DNA of 49,549 nt, from NCBI RefSeq assembly GCF_937873925.1, contig NZ_CALNAT010000070.1:1-49549 (forward strand). The letters are read 5' to 3'. This document shows, piece by piece, positions 1-9,353 of this stretch. Source of the DNA: an uncultured Proteiniphilum sp. (GTDB lineage Bacteria; Bacteroidota; Bacteroidia; Bacteroidales; Dysgonomonadaceae). Both the position numbers and the translations under genes were made by a program. The notes under the pieces are model-generated. The model searched no databases. It was not told where the DNA came from and saw only the letters and a list, made by a program, of their open reading frames with translations. Numbering within the stretch: the stretch's first letter is position 1; every line of letters starts with the position of its first letter.

Positions 1-2
1 CT

Positions 3-581
3 TTGGGTCTTAATGTCGGCGGCGGCCGTCAATTTGGGCAACTGCGAGTCGGATTGACAGAGGATTTCAACCCCCAAAAGGGAAGTTCCTCCGACCGCAA
101 TGTATTTTATGCTGGAGCCGATCTGGCTGTCTACCTATCTGCACTCACAGGATACGGTTTAAAATATCATTACCGCAGCATGCTGGGTGGAGATATCCGA
201 CAAAACTATATCGGCCCTATGATCTCTTTCCGTTTCTGGGATGATAAGCGGAGAAATCACTGGATTTTGCATTGTTCTGTCGGTTATGGAAGGATGGTAC
301 ACAATAATGCCATGATTAAAATAGGAACAAAAGAACCTGAACCTATTAAACTGACTGCCAATTCGCTTGCGGGTGACATTGCTATGGGTTATAATCTGAA
401 ACTTTCCCAAAATTTTTCCACGCAATTCAAATTATCCTTAACGATAGCTTATCCTGATTATGTAAGGATATATGACTATGCCCGAATAAATCCGGGAGGT
501 GCAAATCCGGCTCCTGATATTAGTGGATATTGTCAGAATATGAATAGCGTTAACCTTTCAGTAGGATTCGGATTTCATTAA
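3..581 (+). CDS. Outer-membrane beta-barrel protein, C-terminal part (5' end outside window)
   Basis: The reading frame is open from the first bases of the window to a TAA at 579-581, so this is the 3' part of a longer gene; the TTG at base 3 need not be the start. The 192 visible residues alternate hydrophobic and polar positions, with many aromatic and glycine residues and short turns, and end in a Val-Gly-Phe-Gly-Phe-His strand. This is typical of the last strands of a Bacteroidetes outer-membrane barrel. I do not recognise the family and no ligand can be inferred. The next gene downstream is a relic, so operon context does not help. Confidence 0.6.
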   Translation: MGLNVGGGRQFGQLRVGLTEDFNPQKGSSSDRNVFYAGADLAVYLSALTGYGLKYHYRSMLGGDIRQNYIGPMISFRFWDDKRRNHWILHCSVGYGRMVHNNAMIKIGTKEPEPIKLTANSLAGDIAMGYNLKLSQNFSTQFKLSLTIAYPDYVRIYDYARINPGGANPAPDISGYCQNMNSVNLSVGFGFH

Positions 582-614
582 CATTCACGCGTATAATATT
601 TCTTATATGGAATT

Positions 615-1652
615 ATGAATATGATTATGTAAAAAAATGGTTATTTCTACTCTTTGTTGTTATTGCATTTGCAGGATGTAAAGAAGATGAATCTATGCAA
701 ACAATGAGCAATACGAAGAGGAAAAACCTCCTTAAAAGACTGGGTACTTTTGGCCGAATATTGCGACAAATCGATGTTGCGTTCTACTTATGCTTTCGAG
801 TTGTCAAAATTAATGGATTTACCTTGGACTCCGCGCGGCTATCATGTGGAAGTTTTTCTGAACGGTTCGTACAACGGCATTTATTTTCTCGGCGAACATG
901 TAAAGGTGTCTTCAAACAGAGTCAATATTGCCGTTGATGGCTACCTGATAGAAAACGACAACAACTGGGATAAGGAACCTGTATGGTTTACAACTAATCG
1001 GGGATTGCATTTTACGTTCAAACATCCGGATACCGATGGTATGGTTGAAGGCGACGAGAATTACAGTTTCATTCTGAATTATATGAATGAATTTGAAACG
1101 GTTTTATATTCCGATTATTTTGACGATCCCAATACCGGATACAGGAAGTATATTGATGTCGAAAGTTTTGCTAAATGGTATCTCTTGCAGGAAACATTGG
1201 GTAATGCTGAGCCCAATCCTTATTATGTACTTCAATCGCGAACAGGAAAATTGGAAATGTATCCTGTTTGGGATTTAGAATGGAGTCTGGGGCTAGCTTA
1301 CATGGAGAACAACAGATGGGTTTTACCACCCGCAACCTCGCCTGTTGCTCATTTATATCACAGGAATACATATTTCAGCAGATTATTGCAGGACCCTTAT
1401 TTCGTTGATATTGCAAAACAGGAGTGGATTAAAGTAAAAGGTCATTTGCCCACATTGACCAATATCATAAGCGAAAAGACTGAAAATATCAGATATGCAC
1501 AAAACAAAAATTTTTCACGCTGGCCGATACTTGGTAAATACATCAGCGTGGGGCTTGTTAAGTTCGACACATGGGAAGAAGAAGTTAATTATGCAAAAGA
1601 ATTTTTAGACGCTCGGGTACAATGGTTGGATTTTGAAATTTCAAATTGGTAG
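615..1652 (+). pseudogene. CotH-kinase-like lipoprotein, 5' part destroyed
   Basis: From about 702 to the TAG at 1650-1652 one frame encodes the central and C-terminal part of a CotH-type spore-coat-kinase-like domain: a KDWVLLAEYCDKSMLRS block, then GYHVEVFLNGSYNGIYFLGEHV, and PVWDLEWSLG with the acidic metal-binding residues. Its N-terminal half is missing. A typical lipoprotein signal (KKWLFLLFVVIAFAGC) lies at about 632-681 in a different frame. That frame has no usable ATG: the ATG at 627 is followed at once by TAA. It also runs out of frame into the CotH part. The simplest reading is a gene that lost its start by an indel and roughly 100-200 codons by an internal deletion. A shortened protein could still start at an internal ATG near 774, but it would lack an export signal. 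Confidence 0.72.
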
Positions 1653-1672
1653 CAAAATCCTATTTAACTTAA

Positions 1673-1939
1673 TTCTACTTTGGTAGCTGTCAATTTCTGT
1701 TACAACAGGGTCGTACTGTGGCCGACATGCTCTACCTTATCCCCGAAGGTGCACCACATGTATTCAGCGCCCCTGCCTCCGCGATTGCGGGAGAGCTTCC
1801 CGAATTGCCGGATCACAAAGAGTACAATTTCGATGTTTGACCGACAACCCTCCTATATACTGCAACAGTGGGGGACAATTGTATTGTTTTCCCCGGTGGA
1901 GCATACTACGCCCCTCCGGATTGGCAGGATCGGTTGTCA
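1673..1939 (+). pseudogene. Relic of a GH106-type alpha-L-rhamnosidase
   Basis: Starting 20 bases after the CotH relic, one frame reads FYFGSCQFLLQQGRTVADML, then YLIPEGAPHVF, LPDHKEYNFDV, an in-frame TGA at 1838-1840, and on to LLYTATVGDNCIVFPGGAYY. The order QQGR-VAD, PEGAPHVF, YNFD and a final V(L/F)P-G--Y is what I know from GH106 / Glyco_hydro_106 rhamnosidases, which are normally over 800 residues. Only about 90 codons remain, with a stop inside and none of the catalytic N-terminal part. It is a dead fragment. Its family fits the rhamnosidase theme of 16009-27520. The family assignment is from memory of the motif pattern, not from a search. Confidence 0.6.
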
Positions 1940-2174
1940 TTAAGCTATATGATATTGATATTAAAAAATAACCAGCCGAATTTCAAAAAGGCTATAACTA
2001 TTTACTTATCAACAAAATAATTATATTTCTTAGGGTAAATATCTGCAAGTTTTCGTAAATTTGGGCTATCAATCCTGCAGAAAAATATGTTGGCAGAACA
2101 GCAAGACAGATTGCCAATTTTTCAATCGTTATCTGTTACCTGTTCACCTATATGTCTGTTCCGTTGTCGTGTGG

Positions 2175-2193
2175 AAAAAACCGGCTTACCGGT
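2175..2193 (-). terminator. Rho-independent terminator of the sialic-acid operon
   Basis: On the minus strand the sequence ACCGG-TAAG-CCGGT forms a 5-bp GC-rich stem and runs straight into six T residues (plus-strand A run 2175-2180). The hairpin overlaps the TAA stop of the MFS gene (2186-2188). It closes the row of minus-strand genes that begins at 15405. Confidence 0.65.
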
Positions 2194-3445
2194 AAGTATA
2201 TTCCTTTTTCGGTCTCAGGAAAACAAGCAAAACAACCATAGCTGCCAATACGATAACCGCCAGTTTGCTGAAATCGACGCCTAAATGACCCGCATCCATG
2301 GAACTTCCCAGGATACGGGTAATGGCATATCCTCCGAAGACGCCCGCCATGTTCATGATCCCGTATGCCGTTGCCCTGTATTTAGGTGAGATGATCTGAC
2401 AAAGGATAGGCATATTATTGGCATCGAACATACCGAAACCGATACCGAAAAGCAATGCCGCGCCGATAAGGCTGGCATAGCTATGCCCGAATCCCAGCAG
2501 GATCAGCGACGGGATGGTTAACCCCAGCCCGATCACACTGGTATATACCCGTCCCCGGATATTTTTCTGCACCCATCGGTCCGACATCGGTCCGCCGATC
2601 ATCACCCCGATAAACGATGCAACGGCAATGGAAATAGTGGCAATGGGGCCGGCCTGTGCCATAGGAACACCCAGGTTGGCCGTAAACAACGTCGGCAACC
2701 AGTTTTTGGTAGCCCATCCCGGTAAACTCGGTGCCATGAAATAGAACAGCATCACCCAGAAAGAAGCCGTGGCAAATAATACCGCGAATCCCTTCCATAC
2801 AGGTTCTTTTTTTGTTTTTATGCCGGGCTCCGCTTCCGGAAGAACAATAGCCTCTCCGTGGCCTTTCTTTTCGTGCAGGAAAAAGACCAACAGCACAGCA
2901 TAGCCGATGCCGATAATTCCGAACCAGTGAAAAACGGTATGCCATGAATAGGTGGCGGCAATGGTCGCCCCGAACCCGCCAAGGGCCTGGCCGGCATATA
3001 ATCCGGTCATATGGATACCCACGGCAAGCGATCGTGTTTTATCGGTATGGTAATCGGCAATCATGGCCAATCCGGCAGGAATATACAGCGCTTCGCTTAC
3101 TCCCATGAAAGCACGTAACCAGTATACCTGTTCAAATGTCTGGGCTATACCCATTCCATATGTTACCCCCGACCAGGTAAAAAGACTTCCCACGATCAAC
3201 CATTTCCGGTTGATCCGGTCGGCAACGGCTCCCGCAAACGGGCTTACCAGCCCATAAATAAGCAGGAAAATACCCATCAACCTTCCGAAATTCTCGGCCA
3301 CCGCCAATTCCTGTATATCCATCTGCATGGAAGATTGCAGCGTCGAGAGCATTTGCCTATCAAGGTAATTCAGTAACGCCACCATCCATAATAATCCCAC
3401 TACGATCCAGGGATACCCTTTACTATTTTGAATTTTTCTCATCAC
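2186..3445 (-). CDS. MFS transporter, NanT-like sialic acid/sugar-acid symporter
   Basis: This is a 419-residue polytopic inner-membrane protein with 12 predicted hydrophobic segments. It has the first-helix motif LNYLDRQMLST, the loop 2-3 motif GAVADRINRKW, and a repeat of that loop signature in the second half (GGPMSDRWVQKN). It belongs to the anion:cation symporter/hexuronate-type branch of the MFS. As the last gene of an operon with sialidases, a neuraminate lyase and a mutarotase, its likely substrate is free sialic acid brought into the periplasm by SusCD. That assignment rests on context. It starts 40 bases after the sulfatase stop. ATG codons at residues 1 and 2 are both possible starts. 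Confidence 0.85.
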   Translation of the reverse strand: MMRKIQNSKGYPWIVVGLLWMVALLNYLDRQMLSTLQSSMQMDIQELAVAENFGRLMGIFLLIYGLVSPFAGAVADRINRKWLIVGSLFTWSGVTYGMGIAQTFEQVYWLRAFMGVSEALYIPAGLAMIADYHTDKTRSLAVGIHMTGLYAGQALGGFGATIAATYSWHTVFHWFGIIGIGYAVLLVFFLHEKKGHGEAIVLPEAEPGIKTKKEPVWKGFAVLFATASFWVMLFYFMAPSLPGWATKNWLPTLFTANLGVPMAQAGPIATISIAVASFIGVMIGGPMSDRWVQKNIRGRVYTSVIGLGLTIPSLILLGFGHSYASLIGAALLFGIGFGMFDANNMPILCQIISPKYRATAYGIMNMAGVFGGYAITRILGSSMDAGHLGVDFSKLAVIVLAAMVVLLVFLRPKKEYTYR

Positions 3446-3485
3446 GCAACCGATTTTTTAATAGTATAAGTTGTTTCATATCACT

Positions 3486-4889
3486 TTAGAGATCGGGGAC
3501 TTGTTCCGCATTTTCCTTCGGAATGAATTTTTTCAAATTTTCAATGATCGTATCATTTTTTCCATCTCCGGCAACATTCCGCCATTCATAAGGATCGTTT
3601 GTATGGTCGTACAACTCTTCTGAGCCATCAGCATATTGAATATAATGCCATCTTTCAGTACGAACCGCGTGATTTCCTTTCATGTAGGTCATCAACGCAG
3701 GAGGAACGCTTACAGTTTCATCTTTTAACAAAGGTACCAAGCTAAAACCGTCAGCTTGATCCGGAATTTCTAATCCGCAAAGTTCGCACAAAGTCGGGTA
3801 GATAGTAGTCATATCCACCGGTTTACTAACAATAGTATGTGGTTTTGTCGCTCCCGGAGCGATGATAATAAACGGTATGTGCGTGGTTTTTTCCCAGAGC
3901 ATAAATTTTTCAAAATGTTGTTTTTCTCCTAAATGAAAACCGTGATCGGACCACAGAACGATTATCGTATTGTTTCTGTAAGAGCTTTTGTCCAGGGCAT
4001 CAATAATCTTTCCGACCATTGCATCAGCAAACGAAGCACAAGCCTTATAAGCCTGAACATAGTTCTTATAAGCATCCGCATCTTGTTTTTGCGCTTTTAT
4101 CATCCCTTCCCAGAACCAGTCGGAAGAGGCCATCAATTTTTTTGCCCCTTCCGGCAAATCATCCAAATCGTTGCCAGGAATTTCAGGCATCGTACTATCT
4201 TTCGAAGGATATTTATCGAAAAATTCCTGTGGGGCAAAGAAAGGGGAATGAGGTTTGTAAATTCCAACATTCAGGAAAAAAGGCTGATCGAACTTCTTAT
4301 GCAGTTCTCGAATGGTATATTCCACGGTCCTGTAATCAGCTGTTTTGGTAATATCTTCAGGCCAGACTCCCCAATCGGTATTCCGGGAACCATACCAGTC
4401 TAGACCATTTAGCTTTTTATCCGGGTAAGGTTCGTTGATGTCCATCATCAAGAATTCATGAAAAGAAGCATTATCGTGAAAAGACCAGTCATTGTGGTGA
4501 TGGAAGACTTTTCCAGATCCGCAAACGAAATATCCATTTTCCTTAAAATAGCGCTGAATGGTTTTTATTTGAGGAAGTGCTCCTCTCCAGTCCGAACTAT
4601 TCCCGTAAATACCAGTTTTGTGAGGGCGTGTTCCAGTCATTACCGATGCACGGGAAGGATTAGATGCGGGTGAAGAGCAGTAGGCTTTGGAAAAAAAGGC
4701 TCCCCGTGCGGCCAGTCTCTCAATGTTCGGGGTTTTTACCGGATTGTTTTTGTCGAAAACCGTTGTCCAGTCATTCATATCGTCAATCGTAATGAAGAGG
4801 ACATTGGGCTTTTCCATAGATTGACACGAAGCCCGGGAAGAAACGGTACTCAGAGTTAAACAAGCTGTAAAGATCAAATTTGATTTCAT
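3486..4889 (-). CDS. Secreted S1-family sulfatase, serine-type
   Basis: This is a 467-residue alkaline-phosphatase-fold sulfatase. It opens with a signal peptide (residues 1 to about 22; Cys22 may be lipidated). PNVLFITIDDMNDW follows, with metal-binding Asp36 and Asp37. The activation motif SNPSRASVMTG is at 76-86, so the residue converted to formylglycine is Ser76. This is the serine-type motif, which needs an anaerobic radical-SAM maturase (anSME) encoded elsewhere. SDHGFHLGE near residue 316 adds further metal ligands. The N-terminal pattern resembles the iduronate-2-sulfatase-like S1 subgroup. It starts 2 bases after the GH33 stop, so it is co-translated with the sialidases. The likely role is desulfating sialylated host glycans; substrate position is not predictable here. 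Confidence 0.88.
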   Translation of the reverse strand: MKSNLIFTACLTLSTVSSRASCQSMEKPNVLFITIDDMNDWTTVFDKNNPVKTPNIERLAARGAFFSKAYCSSPASNPSRASVMTGTRPHKTGIYGNSSDWRGALPQIKTIQRYFKENGYFVCGSGKVFHHHNDWSFHDNASFHEFLMMDINEPYPDKKLNGLDWYGSRNTDWGVWPEDITKTADYRTVEYTIRELHKKFDQPFFLNVGIYKPHSPFFAPQEFFDKYPSKDSTMPEIPGNDLDDLPEGAKKLMASSDWFWEGMIKAQKQDADAYKNYVQAYKACASFADAMVGKIIDALDKSSYRNNTIIVLWSDHGFHLGEKQHFEKFMLWEKTTHIPFIIIAPGATKPHTIVSKPVDMTTIYPTLCELCGLEIPDQADGFSLVPLLKDETVSVPPALMTYMKGNHAVRTERWHYIQYADGSEELYDHTNDPYEWRNVAGDGKNDTIIENLKKFIPKENAEQVPDL

Positions 4890-4891
4890 TA

Positions 4892-6529
4892 TTATTTTCC
4901 AATCAATTCATTTAATGCAATTTGTTGAAAAACCATATCGGCCTGGCTGCTTTCATAAAGGATACCTATGGTATTTTCGTCCACCGACGTAATACAGGAA
5001 TATCCCCGTCCGCTGTATTCATCGAGCAGTATCCAGTATTCTTCCGGCCAGGTTCGGCCATCATCGAAACTTACCTTTAAGGTAATATGATCGCGCTTGG
5101 AAGTTGAATTGGGGTTGACGAAAAGCAGTATACTCTTTTCCGTCCCGCCATCGTTATACACATGCTTATGCAGGCTTGCCATACAGGTAGGTTCTATCAA
5201 CGCTTTCCGGGAAGTGGAATGTTCCGTCCATGTTTCTCCCAGATCGGTCGTCGTGGCGATGTTCCGTCCGTTTATTTCCTCATTTCCCCGGTTACGGTTG
5301 TCCCGCATATTCAGCATAATCGACCTGTCGGATAATTCCACCGCCATGCATTCGGTTGTTCCGCTGGAAGCAAGTTTGGATACGTTCCATGTTTTTCCGC
5401 CGTCTTTGCTCCAGGTGATATTGGAGAACGGTTTGCCCATCTCGTCCCGGCCTTGTGTCGGGAATACCAGTGTACCGTCCGACAGGGTGATCCCGTGCCC
5501 CGGCGCAGGGGCAAACAACCACCACTCTTTTTTCTTGATAGGGGTGATATTCACCGGTTCGCTCCAGGTCAATCCGTCGTCAGTACTTTTCGTGATCAGG
5601 AATTGGGATGTTTCTTTTACACCGAATCCGGGCTGGGAACCTTTCGCCTGCCACTGATGTATCCACCGCGTACTGTCTCCGGTCATCCCTTCCACCCATT
5701 TACCGGTTTCACGATCGAGCACTCCGTGCATCCAAAGTCCTGCTATATAGATGTCGCCGTTATTATCATCTACCAGAATACAGGCATCACTTACTCCGTT
5801 ATATTTCTCCGGCAATCCACCCCATTTATTCATATCCAGTACGATCTGTATCGGCTCCCAGGTACGGCCTTCGTCGAGACTCCGGTTCAACCCGATATCT
5901 ATATGTCCCTGCAGATCCCGTGCACTTTCATAGCGGGCATCATAGATCGCCAATAAGGTGCCCTTTTTAGAAGTGGCTAGTCCCGGAATACGAGAAGTAT
6001 GCACTCCGTCCTGCATGTGCCGGCGTACTGCCACGCCGACCCTGAGGCTTTGTATATCCGCGGCAGGAACACGGATCTTCCCGATATCGGTAGAGATACT
6101 TTTACATTGCACCTTGATCCTGTGCGTAAGATCGATGTTTTCTTTTAATGTAACGGATACCCAGAATGTAAGCGTATCTTCGGTAACGTTGAAATTATCC
6201 CTGAATGTAACGACGGAAGCAGGCGGTTGCGCTTCCCCTATAAGAGTACCGGTAGCGAAATTTCCTTTACTGTCGGATTTCAAAAGTGATATCCGCTCGA
6301 TATCGTTCAGATCGGTCGTTCCTTCCAGCGAAACAACGATCTTTTGCAACGAATAATCAATCAGCTGTTGCCGGATCATTTCAACTTTCAATACGGGATT
6401 GGCATCTTTTCCCGTTAACACCGGGAGAACGGGACTTTCTATCCTTATAGAAATTTCATCTGTATAATTTGCACAAGATAATACCAGCACAAAAAGAAGA
6501 ACAGGTAATATTTTTTTCGTCGGTTTCAT
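4892..6529 (-). CDS. nanH: GH33 exo-sialidase with N-terminal accessory domain (lipoprotein)
   Basis: This is a 545-residue sialidase. Residues 1-18 form a lipoprotein signal with Cys19 as the lipid anchor (VLVLSC), so it probably sits at the cell surface or in the outer-membrane inner leaflet. Residues 22-165 form a beta-rich domain of the type that precedes Bacteroides sialidase catalytic domains. The catalytic domain has the RIP arginine at 180 (TSRIPGL), the acid/base Asp197 region (AIYDARY) and five Asp boxes, such as SLDEGRTW at 217, STDDGLTW, SKDGGKTW, TTDLGETW and SFDDGRTW. Near the end, GRGYSC probably holds the nucleophilic Tyr. It lies 13 bases after the other sialidase gene. It releases terminal sialic acid from glycans. 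Confidence 0.93.
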   Translation of the reverse strand: MKPTKKILPVLLFVLVLSCANYTDEISIRIESPVLPVLTGKDANPVLKVEMIRQQLIDYSLQKIVVSLEGTTDLNDIERISLLKSDSKGNFATGTLIGEAQPPASVVTFRDNFNVTEDTLTFWVSVTLKENIDLTHRIKVQCKSISTDIGKIRVPAADIQSLRVGVAVRRHMQDGVHTSRIPGLATSKKGTLLAIYDARYESARDLQGHIDIGLNRSLDEGRTWEPIQIVLDMNKWGGLPEKYNGVSDACILVDDNNGDIYIAGLWMHGVLDRETGKWVEGMTGDSTRWIHQWQAKGSQPGFGVKETSQFLITKSTDDGLTWSEPVNITPIKKKEWWLFAPAPGHGITLSDGTLVFPTQGRDEMGKPFSNITWSKDGGKTWNVSKLASSGTTECMAVELSDRSIMLNMRDNRNRGNEEINGRNIATTTDLGETWTEHSTSRKALIEPTCMASLHKHVYNDGGTEKSILLFVNPNSTSKRDHITLKVSFDDGRTWPEEYWILLDEYSGRGYSCITSVDENTIGILYESSQADMVFQQIALNELIGK

Positions 6530-6542
6530 CGCATTGCATTAT

Positions 6543-7673
6543 TTATTGAAGCTGTTCAAAAGAAATAATTGTAAAACCTATTTTTTCATACGGATTCTGC
6601 GTACCATATTCATATAATAGTCCGATATTTCCGTCAAAGAGATTTACCAAATCTGAATAGGCTGTTGGTCCCGGATGAACCAAATAGGAGTACGGCCATG
6701 TTTTCCCGTTATCTTTGCTCAGTCTAACCGTCATTTTTTCCCTTTTATCGTTCGATGCCGGATTTGAAAAAAGGAGATTATTACTGATCGTTCCGTTTTT
6801 ATTATAATTCAATGTGCTTCCCTGACAAACAGGTTCAACCAATTCCGGTAAGTATTTCATTTCCGACCAGGTTTCTCCTCCATCGGAACTGATAGCAAAT
6901 GAACGGGTTTTGCTTTCTTCCCGGTTATAATTTCGCATATTCAGCATCAAATCACCATTTTCCAATTCCACTACACTACTTTCATTTCCTCCAGGCTCAT
7001 TAACTATACCTCCGAGATTCCAGGTTTCTCCTCTATCGTCAGAATAGATAATATGGGAATGGTATGTTTTTGTACCGGCAACCATGTGATTAGCCGGAAC
7101 GACAAGGCGTCCTTCATATTGCTTGTTTTGTAACTGAATACCATGACAGGGACCGGTTGCGTACCAAGTCCAATCCGGACGTTTGACTGTCGACGTTATT
7201 TCTTTCGGTTGTGACCATGTTTTTCCATCATCGTCCGAATAAAGTACAAAAACTCTACGGGTATCTTTACTGGTCTGATCTATAATTTCTTTTTCATGAT
7301 CTTCCCCTGAATTCCAACAAGATATCAATAGGATACGCCCGGTAGTTTGATCTATTATGGGGGCCGGATTACCACAAACGTTCTCCCTATCGTCCCATAC
7401 CGTAATCATTTTACTCCAGGTTTTACCTCCATCTTCGGAACGTTTTAAAACCAGATCTATATCACCTGTATCGGAACAACTGTTTTTGCGGGCTTCGGCA
7501 AAGGCCAGCAAAGCACCTGTTTTACCCTGAACAATAGCAGGAATACGAAAACAGGTATATCCATCCTGACTCTTTTGGAAAACATTCGTCACCGTGGGAA
7601 TATTTCCCTGTGCGTACATACAAATACTTATTTGTATTAGTAAACCAAAACACATTGATATTATTTTCTTCAT
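6543..7673 (-). CDS. nanH: GH33 exo-sialidase, secreted
   Basis: This second, shorter sialidase (376 residues from the chosen ATG at 7671-7673) lacks the accessory domain of its neighbour. The upstream ATG at 7706 would add 11 residues before the signal peptide, so the internal start followed by KKIISMCFGLLIQISICMYAQ is preferred. FRIP is at 42-45, EARKNSCSDTGDIDL holds the acid/base Asp region, and Asp boxes include SEDGGKTW, SDDDGKTW, SDDRGETW, SSDGGETW and SKDNGKTW. The architecture is that of a compact periplasmic or secreted bacterial sialidase. Two different sialidases in one operon suggest a division of labour by linkage or location (inference). The 202-bp gap upstream holds a strong hairpin. 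Confidence 0.92.
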   Translation of the reverse strand: MKKIISMCFGLLIQISICMYAQGNIPTVTNVFQKSQDGYTCFRIPAIVQGKTGALLAFAEARKNSCSDTGDIDLVLKRSEDGGKTWSKMITVWDDRENVCGNPAPIIDQTTGRILLISCWNSGEDHEKEIIDQTSKDTRRVFVLYSDDDGKTWSQPKEITSTVKRPDWTWYATGPCHGIQLQNKQYEGRLVVPANHMVAGTKTYHSHIIYSDDRGETWNLGGIVNEPGGNESSVVELENGDLMLNMRNYNREESKTRSFAISSDGGETWSEMKYLPELVEPVCQGSTLNYNKNGTISNNLLFSNPASNDKREKMTVRLSKDNGKTWPYSYLVHPGPTAYSDLVNLFDGNIGLLYEYGTQNPYEKIGFTIISFEQLQ

Positions 7674-7789
7674 ATGACAACATTTTATCATCATTTCAAA
7701 ATTCAATACGGCCTCTTTACTTTATATAAAACATTTTTATATCGAGATCTGAGGGTTCATATAACACAACACAATATAGGAAAGGAATA

Positions 7790-7815
7790 CTGGCAGAGTG
7801 ACGTTTCTCTGCCAG
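7790..7815 (-). other. Intercistronic hairpin between susD and the sialidases
   Basis: CTGGCAGAG (7790-7798) and CTCTGCCAG (7807-7815) form a perfect 9-bp stem around an 8-base loop, in the 202-bp gap after the SusD stop. No T run follows on either strand, so it is not a standard terminator. A likely role is 3'-end stabilisation or partial attenuation after susCD. The rest of the gap (7674-7789, 7816-7875) is AT-rich and I see nothing else in it. Confidence 0.55.
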
Positions 7816-7875
7816 CAATTCATGAATGTCTTTTCCGTTTTGAGTATAAAATTTTCTTGCTGTTATTCATTTCTT

Positions 7876-9327
7876 TTATTTATCGTAGCCCGGGGTCTGC
7901 GTGAGATTGGGATTTCTGTTGATAGACGCCTGAGCTATCGGCCATAACAACACATTTAATTCATTCTCCCGTCCTTTCAGATATGGATTTTTTTCAAAAG
8001 CTACACCGAAACGAATATAATCCCACCAAAGCTTTCCTTCTGCGGCAAATTCTTTCAATCGTTCATTTAATATAGCCTCTTCAATTGCAGGAGAAGATAA
8101 TCCGGAAGCATAAAAATCTTGTATCCCATATGCCCTTTCCGCAATCTTATTCAGAGCAACACGTGCACCGGCTATATCCTGCTTCGCTAATTTTATTTCG
8201 GCATCAAACAACAAAGCATCGGCATAACGATAAACAATTACATCCGAATCAAATATCCGGGTTCCATTTGTCCACTCACCGGCAAATTTGTTGATCCACT
8301 GAAATGTTGCATTCTTCGGTTCATCGAAATATGTATCAAAACTTACTTTTGTCCTTTGATCCCTCTCATCTTCCGAAAGGATGGCTTTATATTCTTCCGT
8401 ATAGAAACACCATTGCTGATGACTTCCTACTTTTACAGGATTTTCGATAGCTTCCTCCGAGACATACTGGGAAGGAACAAGATAGTCGGCAGGATAACCA
8501 CCTGTATATTCATCTTTGATATAACTCCAGGCGAAAATAATCTCTTTCCCCATCTCATTTTCAAAAACAGCAGAGAAATTTTCTTCCAGACCGTAGAAAG
8601 AATTACCCAATACAGCGGTAACGGCTATGGCTGCTGCATCCAGGTTAGCCTGTCCTCCGTTTCTTACTTTATACATCCACAGGTTATAATCGGCTTTCAG
8701 CATATTGATGGAACCCACAGAAGCAAGATTCCGGTCTGTTGTGTTCGATGGTATCAACGACAATGCTTCTTCTATATCATCGTTTACCTGTTGAAACACT
8801 TTGTCTGCCGGATCCCGTACCGGGAAAAGTCCATCCTGTTTATCGGACTCAAAACCTTCCAGCAATACCGGAGCATCTCCCCATATACGACCGATCCAGA
8901 AATAACAGAAAGCCCTTACATAATAGGCATTCGCCAATACCCTATTTTTAGCTTCTTCACTGTTAAAAGCAATATCCGGCGTATATTTGAGGATCAGGTT
9001 TGCCTGATTGATCGTAGTGTATAGATCTTCCCAGTTTGCATATCCGTGGTTGGTAGGCAGCTGGTTTTGATACACCTGATCTCGGCTGGTTTGTCCGGTT
9101 AACCCATCACTCCACAATCCTGTCCGGTATTCTCCCCAATAAATGTAGCCGATACTAAAGCCTGATCTAAAACTGTTATATAAACCATACATGGCCGATT
9201 TAGCATCTCCTTCATCCTGCCACATTGAATTCGCAGACACTTCACTTTTTTGTTGAATATCCAGATCGGCATGGCAAGCAGTCAGTACCGCAAAAATCGT
9301 CAATAATATTATTGTTTTAAGTCTCAT
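7876..9327 (-). CDS. SusD/RagB-family glycan-binding lipoprotein
   Basis: This is a 483-residue protein with a lipoprotein signal (LLTIFAVLTAC, Cys18) and the usual SusD order: an N-terminal SusD-like region beginning DLDIQQKSEVSANSMWQDEGDAKSAMYGLYN, tetratricopeptide-like helices (AKNRVLANAYYVRAFCYFWIG), and a C-terminal RagB/SusD domain with RYADALLFDAEIKL and the final NPNLTQTPGYDK. It pairs with the SusC gene 26 bases upstream. Together they form the pedal-bin outer-membrane importer. Its position in the nan operon makes it a candidate equivalent of the NanU sialic-acid-binding protein described in Tannerella and Bacteroides. That link is by context only. Confidence 0.93.
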   Translation of the reverse strand: MRLKTIILLTIFAVLTACHADLDIQQKSEVSANSMWQDEGDAKSAMYGLYNSFRSGFSIGYIYWGEYRTGLWSDGLTGQTSRDQVYQNQLPTNHGYANWEDLYTTINQANLILKYTPDIAFNSEEAKNRVLANAYYVRAFCYFWIGRIWGDAPVLLEGFESDKQDGLFPVRDPADKVFQQVNDDIEEALSLIPSNTTDRNLASVGSINMLKADYNLWMYKVRNGGQANLDAAAIAVTAVLGNSFYGLEENFSAVFENEMGKEIIFAWSYIKDEYTGGYPADYLVPSQYVSEEAIENPVKVGSHQQWCFYTEEYKAILSEDERDQRTKVSFDTYFDEPKNATFQWINKFAGEWTNGTRIFDSDVIVYRYADALLFDAEIKLAKQDIAGARVALNKIAERAYGIQDFYASGLSSPAIEEAILNERLKEFAAEGKLWWDYIRFGVAFEKNPYLKGRENELNVLLWPIAQASINRNPNLTQTPGYDK

Positions 9328-9353
9328 AATTTTAGATTTTTATTATTTGAGGT

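Noticed and set aside
1680..1943. 87-codon plus-strand open frame
   Set aside because: It is out of frame with the GH106-like motifs at 1673-1939 and has no recognisable composition; the motif-bearing frame is the real relic.
5097..5956. Long plus-strand open frames over the first sialidase gene
   Set aside because: They are antisense to a gene with all GH33 motifs and have no family features of their own.
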